Source of the DNA: Thermoplasmatales archaeon
GTDB lineage: Archaea; Thermoplasmatota; E2; DHVEG-1
Reading direction: 5' to 3'
Length of the DNA stretch: 18,858 nt
NCBI GenBank assembly: GCA_023128855.1
Contig: JAGMDE010000031.1
Coordinates: forward strand, 1 to 18,858
Below are positions 12,846 through 18,858 of this stretch, in pieces. The position numbers and the translations under genes were made by a program. Numbering within the stretch: position 1 is the stretch's first letter; each line of letters starts with the position of its first letter. The notes beneath the pieces were generated by a model, which was not told where the DNA came from, did no database searches, and saw only the letters and a list, made by a program, of their open reading frames with translations.

Positions 12846-14233
12846 TTACCTTTTTTCTTTTCTCTTTTTAATCTTTGTCCCTCTAAATATAATCCCATCA
12901 TTGATCGTGCAGTTCTCCATGCTGAGGGATATATTGGCACTCCAGCGGATTTAAGATCCCAAACTAAATCCTCAAATTCTTTTCCACCAACCCATGTTGC
13001 TAAAATTGGTTTTTTGTATTCCTCATGTAATTTTCTTTCACGTATCATCTTTAAAATTGCACCAGTAAATTCTTGAGGTCTTGCGTATCCACCATGAACT
13101 GATGCTACAATAACTCCGTCGATGTTTGAATCTTCAAGTAATGCCCTAGTTGCTGCTTCGTATCTATAGAATCCAGCATCCCCTACTATGTCAACCGGGT
13201 TATTCGGTTTTATTAAATCTGGTAAAATCTTGTCGATTTTTTTATAGGTCGTTTTTGAAAGCTTTGGTACAGTAAGACCATTTTCCACACATGCATCCGT
13301 AAGAAGAATACCTAGCCCTCCGCCATTTGTTACTATTCCAATACGATTTCCTCGTGCTGGTGGTTGGCCTGCTAGAGCTCTTGCCATATCAAACAATTCT
13401 ACAACATCTCTGCATCGTATTCCTCCAGCTTGTTTGATTGCTGCTCCATAGATTTTATCACTGCCAGCCATAGATCCAGTATGTGATGCTGTTGCTCTTG
13501 CGCCAGCTTCACTTATTCCAGCTTTTACTACAAGCACTGGTTTTTTACATCTTTTTATGCTGTTCATGAATTTTCTGCCATCTTTTACAGCTTCGATATA
13601 CAAACCAATAACTTTTGTATCTGGATCCTGGGCAAAATAATCAATTAGGTCATCATCATCGATATCTAACTTGTTCCCAACTCCAATAATCTTTGATATT
13701 CCAACAAACTCGTTGTTTGCAAGATAAATCATACCAATACCAAGAGCACCACTTTGACTAATTAAAGACAAATCCCCCTTCCTTGCTTTTCCATAAACAA
13801 AAGATGCATCAAGACCATCTGCCGAGTTTTTATAACCCATTACATTTGGTCCAAGAACATTCATATCTGTTTTCTCAATTATGCTTTTTAATTCATCTTC
13901 TAATTCATGATTCCCGGCTTCACTAAAACCAGATGAAATTATGATTACATTTTTCACCTTTTTTTGGACACAATCACGCATAATTTGAGGCACTATTTTT
14001 GCTGGAACTGAAACTAGAACCAAATCAATATCATTTGGAACGTCTGTTAGTTTCTTGTAGCACTTTTCTCCAAGTATTTGCTTTTCCTTAGGGTTAATTG
14101 GATAAACCTCACAGTCATAATCAGAAATAAGAATATTTTTCAATGTTGCGTTACCAATTTTAGTTGTATTTGCCGAAGCTCCTACTACTGCTATGCTTTT
14201 TGGTTTGAAGAACGTTTCAAGTCTATGTGTCAT
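12842..14233 (-). CDS. acdA: ADP-forming acetate/acyl-CoA synthetase, alpha subunit
   Basis: The enzyme converts acyl-CoA, ADP and phosphate into the acid, CoA and ATP, the main substrate-level ATP-forming step in many fermentative archaea. The 463-residue form holds the CoA-binding domain (SIAVVGASANTTKIGN near the start), a succinyl-CoA-synthetase-like middle (ISQSGALGIG) and the phosphohistidine loop ATASHTGSMAGSDKIY with His251. The beta subunit (ATP-grasp) is not fused and not in the window. I chose ATG 14233 with AGAGGT seven bases upstream; a GTG at 14242 is also in frame. The gene lies 61 bases downstream of tsr3 on the same strand and may be co-transcribed with it, without obvious functional link. 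Confidence 0.88.
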   Translation of the reverse strand: MTHRLETFFKPKSIAVVGASANTTKIGNATLKNILISDYDCEVYPINPKEKQILGEKCYKKLTDVPNDIDLVLVSVPAKIVPQIMRDCVQKKVKNVIIISSGFSEAGNHELEDELKSIIEKTDMNVLGPNVMGYKNSADGLDASFVYGKARKGDLSLISQSGALGIGMIYLANNEFVGISKIIGVGNKLDIDDDDLIDYFAQDPDTKVIGLYIEAVKDGRKFMNSIKRCKKPVLVVKAGISEAGARATASHTGSMAGSDKIYGAAIKQAGGIRCRDVVELFDMARALAGQPPARGNRIGIVTNGGGLGILLTDACVENGLTVPKLSKTTYKKIDKILPDLIKPNNPVDIVGDAGFYRYEAATRALLEDSNIDGVIVASVHGGYARPQEFTGAILKMIRERKLHEEYKKPILATWVGGKEFEDLVWDLKSAGVPIYPSAWRTARSMMGLYLEGQRLKREKKKGN

Positions 14234-14294
14234 GAGGTACACCTCTTAATATTCAGACATAAAATTTGCCTTCTTAAACATAATGTAGATTGAT

Positions 14295-14798
14295 TCACAT
14301 ATATTGTTTCATGATTTTGATTATCTCTGAGCTGTTCTTTGCATTTCTATAATCTTTCAGTGGTTCTTTATTTAAAGTTAAAAAACCGGGTCCCCATTTA
14401 TAGAGATTTAACATTTCCTCTGCCTTTTCAATATCTCCTAAAATATAAACTGCAGTTGCAAAAGCTTCCAGAGTTGTAAGTTTAAAGGGCTTGCCATAGT
14501 TAACGGGATTCGCTGCGACGATAAATGGCAATGCTCTAGAATTACATCTTTTATCTAAAAAATCAAAACTTGTTTCAGCGTTTTTCCAAGAACAGTCAAC
14601 TGCAAGTATTCCGTTTTTTTCTGCTATTTTTAGATCTTCTTTTGAAAAAGCTTTTTCAGCAAAAGGATTCAATAAAATAGCATCTTTAGGTGTTTTTCTT
14701 ATCTTTGTCTCAAGTTTTACAAAACCAAATTTATGAAGTTTTTTAGCACTGCACTTCTTCGGATCATCCTCATCTGCATGATAAACAATAAGCTTCAT
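14295..14798 (-). CDS. tsr3: rRNA aminocarboxypropyltransferase Tsr3
   Basis: Tsr3 (DUF367) moves the 3-amino-3-carboxypropyl group of SAM onto a uridine or pseudouridine of small-subunit rRNA, a late step of ribosome maturation. The 167-residue protein has the family features: start IVYHADEDDPKKCSAKKL, the LLNPFAEKAFS segment (42-52), the ILAVDCSWKNAE block (64-75) that contributes to SAM binding, and RALPFIVAANPVNYGKPFKL (88-107) with the conserved AANPVNYG, followed by TLEAFATAVYILG. Its ATG overlaps the stop of the taw2 gene (ATGA at 14798-14795), so translation is coupled. Taw2 makes the same kind of transfer on tRNA. Confidence 0.92.
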   Translation of the reverse strand: MKLIVYHADEDDPKKCSAKKLHKFGFVKLETKIRKTPKDAILLNPFAEKAFSKEDLKIAEKNGILAVDCSWKNAETSFDFLDKRCNSRALPFIVAANPVNYGKPFKLTTLEAFATAVYILGDIEKAEEMLNLYKWGPGFLTLNKEPLKDYRNAKNSSEIIKIMKQYM

Positions 14799-15640
14799 TT
14801 TTCATCAATTCCTATATCAAAGACATAATGGCTGATGCCAGGTGCATACGATTTAACATGTTTATACTTTAAAAGCTCAACCTCACATTTATATTTTTTA
14901 GCTATCTCTTCAATATTTTTCAGAGGTTTGTTTGGAACCACATCATCTGGGAATTTATCATGATAGTGAATGATTCCTGTATGGTTTATTAAGCATTCAA
15001 AAGCAGTCCCTAGGAACTTGTATGTATCATTAAAATAGCCAAGAATTACCCTATTGGCAACATTTTTTGGAGCAACCTCTTTATTGTCACCTTTTAGAGG
15101 TTCTACTATATTTGTAACATTATTCAAGACTATATTTCCGCATAGATAGTCATAAGCAACTGGATTTATCTCACAAGCAAATATTTTCTTTGGTTTACTG
15201 TGAACCGCCAAAGGCAATGTGAAATACCCAATGCCTGCAAAAAGATCTACAACTGTTTCATTTTCATTAGATATTGTGGCCATTCGAATACGTTCATCCA
15301 TATTACCCGATGAAAACATGATTTTCTGAGGATCTAACTTAAATCGTATGCCATTTTCTTTGTGAATTGTTTCAGTGTTATTAGGTCCAAAGATAATCTT
15401 AGTTTTTGGTTCTCTATATGTTCCTGTGATTCCACCAACGTCATTTAGAATTGTCTTACATTGAAGAATTTCAGCATAATTCTTTCCTATAATCTCAGAA
15501 TAATTTTCAAGATTAGATGGTAATTTAATAATACCAACATCTCCGACTTTTTCCCATTTGTCAGGTATTTTGTCGAATAATTCCGATGGTATTGTTTTTG
15601 AAAGGAGTTTTTTTATATTATTAAATGGAGTTTCAACCAT
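14795..15640 (-). CDS. taw2: tRNA(Phe) 4-demethylwyosine aminocarboxypropyltransferase Taw2
   Basis: The 281-residue protein belongs to the Trm5/TYW2 family. The N-terminal part (about 30-100) is the D2/D3-like region, with KTILNDVGGITGTYREPKTK. The SAM site is VVDLFAGIGYFTLPLA (130-145), with Glu157 in FACEINP. At the position where Trm5 has an NLP motif this protein has RVILGYFNDTYKFL (197-210), the Taw2 form, followed by GIIHYHDKFP. Taw2 therefore fits better than the m1G37 methyltransferase Trm5. It would add the aminocarboxypropyl side chain to 4-demethylwyosine at position 37 of tRNA(Phe). The upstream TTTATAGC box suggests a leaderless transcript, and tsr3 follows with a 4-base overlap. 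Confidence 0.85.
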   Translation of the reverse strand: MVETPFNNIKKLLSKTIPSELFDKIPDKWEKVGDVGIIKLPSNLENYSEIIGKNYAEILQCKTILNDVGGITGTYREPKTKIIFGPNNTETIHKENGIRFKLDPQKIMFSSGNMDERIRMATISNENETVVDLFAGIGYFTLPLAVHSKPKKIFACEINPVAYDYLCGNIVLNNVTNIVEPLKGDNKEVAPKNVANRVILGYFNDTYKFLGTAFECLINHTGIIHYHDKFPDDVVPNKPLKNIEEIAKKYKCEVELLKYKHVKSYAPGISHYVFDIGIDEK

Positions 15641-15663
15641 AAACTATTGGTTTAATATATTAA

Positions 15664-15673
15664 AGCTATAAAA
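15664..15673 (-). promoter_or_regulatory. TATA box of the taw2-tsr3 transcript
   Basis: On the minus strand the region reads GTTTTATAGC. Its centre lies about 28 bases from the ATG at 15640, so transcription would start at or next to the start codon. A nearer TTTAATATAT at about 15651-15660 is too close to serve. Confidence 0.4.
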
Positions 15674-15711
15674 CTTCATCTCTTAGATATATTATCCTTC
15701 CATCTTGATTA

Positions 15712-15750
15712 TTTAAAAAAAGAAAAAAATTAAGAAAAAATGGAAAAAAG
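15712..15750 (-). terminator. Oligo-T terminator region after the C45 amidohydrolase gene
   Basis: Just past the stop at 15764 the minus strand runs through several T tracts (CTTTTTTCC, TTTTTTCTTAA, TTTTTTTCTTTTTTT). Serial oligo-T tracts without a hairpin are the usual archaeal termination signal. This separates the gene from the taw2 promoter. Confidence 0.5.
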
Positions 15751-15763
15751 AGAGAGATTGTTT

Positions 15764-17149
15764 TTAGAGGTTTAAGAGGTCAAATAGATTAAAATGATGT
15801 ACAGGATTTTTAGACGCGTATTTATCTCTACTAGCAAAAGATACAAGCATGTCTCCGGTTTCTGGGCAGGCAACCCATTGATTCCATGATTCAAGGAATC
15901 CATGGCCTTTACTTAGTTTTATCATTATAGATAAAAGCATGTTGGTTTTTCCATTATAAACATTCCGAATTAATGACATTGTATTCTGCAAATCTAGTAC
16001 TCCCCATTTTTTTTGGATTTCTTTGCTTATAACCTTATAATTCCACCATATTGGAAATATAAAATCGGGTGAAAAAAATGTAAATGTTTCTTGATTTTGG
16101 GAAAGTAATCTTAATGAAAAAATAGCTTTTATTAAACCAATGATGCCCCCTGGATGATAGCGATCTCTCTGGGTTGCTGCTGTTTCTGGATCAATGAAAA
16201 AATTTGTTCTTCGTACTACATGATCAATTGACCAGAATGGATGTTTTGATTCAACTGGGTCATTCCAAGTACCGAAATATGAATGGTTTGATGTTGTCTC
16301 AATAGCATATCCTACGGGATTTTTACTATCAGATATAATGAAATTAAAACCAAGTGTTCTATTTGTAGTTACGATGTTAATTGCTTCATCAGCTGTTGAT
16401 GCTTGATCTATTACCATTTGTGTTCTAATTTTTATCGGTAACCCATTAAGCGTCTGATCTTTACATCCAGATAATTGAATGCTAATACCAATTCCTTTTT
16501 CGTTTATCCCTCCACCACAATGTAGTGACCCTGCAACTGTTGGGATTAATGAAGCAAATTTATTATCTGGATTGCGGATCATCAAAATATTGTTCTCATG
16601 TGCATATTTACCCGTCACTGGGTCCTTTAAAATAAATGGCAAATCACAGCTTCGGACATGAATGAGTTTACCGCTCAATGTAGCAGGACCCCATGCTGCT
16701 ATTCCAAAACAATTCATTATGGCTAAACAATCAAATACTGTATATGTTGCAGCTACTTCATCAAAACTCACCCCAGCTCCATCTGCTATTCCTTGTATCT
16801 CCTCAACATATTCCTGAGGAATATAATTGCTCATCAATTTCCATATATCAAGAAGCTGATCGAAAGAATAACCTAGTTTTTCTCCAAAGTAAAGAAAAGC
16901 TCGAATATTTTCCAAACATTCATATTTTAACAAGAAGCCATGCTGATATCCCATTTCATAATGTGAACCATTTACATAAAGAATTTTTACCCCATCACGT
17001 TCCTCAATCCATGCTTTTTTTAATACATCTGGTTTACTAAGATTATTTAAGTTATTATTACTTAATTCAGTTTTTCCAATAACATCGATTGAAAAAAAAC
17101 TAATTGTTATTGCTATAGCAAACGCAACTGATAACAGTTTTATTTTCAT
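15764..17149 (-). CDS. Secreted C45-family (acyltransferase/amidase) Ntn hydrolase
   Basis: The 461-residue protein begins with a clear signal sequence (IKLLSVAFAIAITISFFSID, residues 3-22). The body is like peptidase family C45 / acyl-CoA:6-aminopenicillanic acid acyltransferase: GSHYEMGYQHGFLLK (61-75), EEIQGIADGAGVSFDEV (116-132), then NCFGIAAWGPATLSGKLIHV, where Cys147 would become the N-terminal nucleophile after self-cleavage. GGINEKGIGISI, an AGSLHCGGG segment and ADEAINIV follow, as in the family. It should act outside the cell on amide bonds of an unknown substrate. Start ATG 17149 has GTAGGTAA upstream. It is divergent from the XPD-like helicase gene. Confidence 0.82.
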   Translation of the reverse strand: MKIKLLSVAFAIAITISFFSIDVIGKTELSNNNLNNLSKPDVLKKAWIEERDGVKILYVNGSHYEMGYQHGFLLKYECLENIRAFLYFGEKLGYSFDQLLDIWKLMSNYIPQEYVEEIQGIADGAGVSFDEVAATYTVFDCLAIMNCFGIAAWGPATLSGKLIHVRSCDLPFILKDPVTGKYAHENNILMIRNPDNKFASLIPTVAGSLHCGGGINEKGIGISIQLSGCKDQTLNGLPIKIRTQMVIDQASTADEAINIVTTNRTLGFNFIISDSKNPVGYAIETTSNHSYFGTWNDPVESKHPFWSIDHVVRRTNFFIDPETAATQRDRYHPGGIIGLIKAIFSLRLLSQNQETFTFFSPDFIFPIWWNYKVISKEIQKKWGVLDLQNTMSLIRNVYNGKTNMLLSIMIKLSKGHGFLESWNQWVACPETGDMLVSFASRDKYASKNPVHHFNLFDLLNL

Positions 17150-17193
17150 AGCTTTTACCTACTTTTATTCTCAAATTTATGTTTATACTACAT

Positions 17194-17205
17194 TATATAT
17201 AAATA
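17194..17205 (-). promoter_or_regulatory. TATA box of the C45 amidohydrolase gene
   Basis: On the minus strand the region reads TATTTATATATA, centred about 50 bases from the ATG at 17149. The expected transcription start is near 17173, leaving a short leader that contains the GTAGGTAA ribosome binding site. Confidence 0.5.
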
Positions 17206-17300
17206 TTCCCACGATAAAACGTGGTTCTGAAAAATTTATCAATACTTTAAATAAGGTCTCCAAATTCTTTTTATCAGCTTTTGTATTCCTCTTTTTGAAT

Positions 17301-18858
17301 ATGGACCTTTTTCCTTACAAACCTCGAAAGAATCAAATTGCTATAATGCAGACTATAAAAAACACTTTAGAATCACGAAGAGATATAGTTTTCGAGTCTG
17401 GAACGGGATCTGGAAAAACCATATGTACACTCACCTCAGCTCTAGAATTTGCTTTTGAAAACAATAAAAAAATTATTTATTCAACTAGAACAAACGCTCA
17501 ACAAAGACAGGTGATACTTGAACTAAGGGAGATTAGAAATAAAAATAAAGATCTCAAGGACAAGATTTTTGGAGTTGGCATACAGGGCAGAGCAAATATG
17601 TGTATCCTTGCTAGAACTGACCCAGAGCTAGCTAAAGGCACATCCGAGGAACTTTCAAAATATTGTTCAAATGAAAAGAAAAAAGCAAAGTCTGAAAATA
17701 AAGACAAAGGTTGTATTTATTACTGTAATTTTCTTGATAAGCAAAAAGTTGAAAAGGTCAAAGAATGGGTTAGAAAGGAACTTCCGACCGCTGAAGAATT
17801 CATTGAATATTGTGAAAAGAGACAACTATGTCCATATGAAATTAATAGACAATTAATGCGCAAGTCACCACTTGTTATTGTTCCATATATCTATGTTTTT
17901 GATCTGATGATCCGAAACATGCTTTTTGATAGCTTGTCTGTACCTGAAGAAGATATGATCCTTATTGTTGATGAGGCACATAATTTACCTGAGTATATCA
18001 GGGATTTGCACTCAATCCAGCTTAGCATGTACATGCTCAATAGCTGTGTTTTTGAAGCTGAAAAATATGGAAATCCTTCTATGGTTGATGGTCGTTTTAC
18101 TGTTTCAGATTTCTGTAAAACTTTAAATGAAATTGTAAGAGATCTTAGAGATACTTACGTATATGGAATATTGGAAGGAGGGATTCGAAGAGAATCCCCT
18201 AAGAAAAATGATGCATTTATTCCATCGCATGAATTTGAAACTGAGATAATGTCCCGTTTCAAGATCACTAGTAAAACTCTTCATGATATAATCGGAGATT
18301 TGATAGCCTACGGCGAAAAGATACAGGAATATTGTCAAAAGGATGGAAAACTACCTCGTTCATATTTGCACAAACTTGGAATGTTTCTAGATTTCTGGAT
18401 ATCTCTAGAGATGGATCAATATTCTAAGCTAGTTGTTGATGTTGCTAGTGGTAAAAACCCGCGTATTGAAGCATATTGTCTGGATCCTTCTATAGGAACA
18501 GGAATAATTAAGGATCTTCACTCCTCAATCCACATGTCCGGAACGCTTGAGCCACTTGAGGAATACCGCGATTCAATTGGTTTGCCAGAAAATGTTGAAC
18601 TTGTTGCTTATCCTTCACCATTTCCAAAAGATAACAGGAAAATTTTGTTTGTAAATGACGTCACTACAAAATATGAAGAGATAAATAAGGATGATAAAAT
18701 TTTGACGAGAATGCAGAATTATATCACAGATATTTGCAATACTTTTCCAAAAAACACTATGGTTTTTTTCCCAAGTTTTAGCGTCATGTCTATGTTTAAA
18801 AATCGGGAGTGTTTAAACAATATCAATAGAGGGATCTATTTTGAAGAGCGGGAGATGT
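17301..18858 (+). CDS. XPD/Rad3-type Fe-S DNA helicase, 3' end outside window
   Basis: The first 519 codons of a superfamily 2 helicase are present, and the frame is open to the window end. Walker A is ESGTGSGKT (32-40), motif Ia is YSTRTNAQQRQ (60-70), and the DEAH box is IVDEAHNLP (222-230). Between motifs I and II lie the Fe-S-domain cysteines: Cys101 (GRANMC), Cys138 and Cys142 (GCIYYC) and Cys177 (QLCPYE), with Cys122 and Cys171 as extras. Motif IV-like HMSGTLEP and VFFPSF follow near 412 and 489. Archaeal XPD unwinds DNA 5'-3' in repair. No Shine-Dalgarno is seen; CTTTTTATC at 17267-17275 would allow a leaderless message starting at the ATG. Confidence 0.93.
   Translation, partial: MDLFPYKPRKNQIAIMQTIKNTLESRRDIVFESGTGSGKTICTLTSALEFAFENNKKIIYSTRTNAQQRQVILELREIRNKNKDLKDKIFGVGIQGRANMCILARTDPELAKGTSEELSKYCSNEKKKAKSENKDKGCIYYCNFLDKQKVEKVKEWVRKELPTAEEFIEYCEKRQLCPYEINRQLMRKSPLVIVPYIYVFDLMIRNMLFDSLSVPEEDMILIVDEAHNLPEYIRDLHSIQLSMYMLNSCVFEAEKYGNPSMVDGRFTVSDFCKTLNEIVRDLRDTYVYGILEGGIRRESPKKNDAFIPSHEFETEIMSRFKITSKTLHDIIGDLIAYGEKIQEYCQKDGKLPRSYLHKLGMFLDFWISLEMDQYSKLVVDVASGKNPRIEAYCLDPSIGTGIIKDLHSSIHMSGTLEPLEEYRDSIGLPENVELVAYPSPFPKDNRKILFVNDVTTKYEEINKDDKILTRMQNYITDICNTFPKNTMVFFPSFSVMSMFKNRECLNNINRGIYFEEREM

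Noticed and set aside
14795..15640. Assignment as Trm5 (tRNA m1G37 methyltransferase)
   Set aside because: The motif after the SAM site is RVILGYF, the Taw2 form, where Trm5 has an NLP-type motif.
16479..17040. Plus-strand frames opposite the C45 amidohydrolase gene
   Set aside because: Complement shadows of a gene with signal peptide and family motifs on the other strand.

Overview
The window is about 18.9 kb of AT-rich archaeal DNA. The archaeal assignment rests on a CDP-archaeol synthase, a wyosine-pathway Taw2 enzyme, an archaeal-type Tsr3, an ADP-forming acyl-CoA synthetase alpha subunit, an XPD-type Fe-S helicase, TATA-box promoters with leaderless or Shine-Dalgarno starts, and a DUF5678/retropepsin pair. 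A euryarchaeal lineage near Thermoplasmatota is my best guess, but this is an inference without any database search.

Left part (1-7560), accessory and defence-like. An edge ORF (5-565) converges on a DNA methyltransferase (566-1804, minus). Upstream of the methyltransferase on the same strand lie a 39-residue zinc-ribbon microprotein, a coiled-coil plus NucS-like nuclease, a second zinc-ribbon microprotein split by a 1.9-kb group II intron, and a compact minus-strand operon. That operon reads AbrB-like regulator, GIY-YIG protein, MazG-like pyrophosphohydrolase, HD phosphohydrolase, PD-(D/E)XK nuclease, zinc-ribbon microprotein. Genes overlap or nearly touch. Each nuclease gene is followed by the same kind of CxxC-CxxC microprotein. 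I regard this as the best candidate for an undescribed system, possibly nucleotide-processing and nuclease-based defence; its function is inferred.

The group II intron (3236-5167) carries a 405-residue reverse transcriptase/maturase and lies antisense to the microprotein it interrupts. Its ends can be set by three independent signs: EBS1/IBS1 pairing, a domain VI branch-point A, and exact restoration of the interrupted zinc-ribbon frame.

Middle part (7560-9690), a worn island. A DUF5678 gene and a retropepsin-like gene form a plus-strand pair. Around them are three copies of a Vsr/DUF559-like nuclease gene on the minus strand: one whole (with Cys in place of the usual catalytic Lys), one 3' fragment and one internal fragment with a stop. 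A structured non-coding stretch (9160-9290) contains two related hairpins whose stems differ but stay paired.

Right part (9690-18858), mostly housekeeping. It holds a secreted tandem NlpC/P60-like protein, a 2TM-domain gene with a damaged start, a winged-helix regulator, CDP-archaeol synthase, a zinc-finger protein, the acyl-CoA synthetase alpha subunit, a taw2-tsr3 pair (two SAM-dependent aminocarboxypropyl transferases overlapping by 4 bp), a secreted C45-type amidohydrolase, and the first 519 codons of an XPD-like helicase running off the window.
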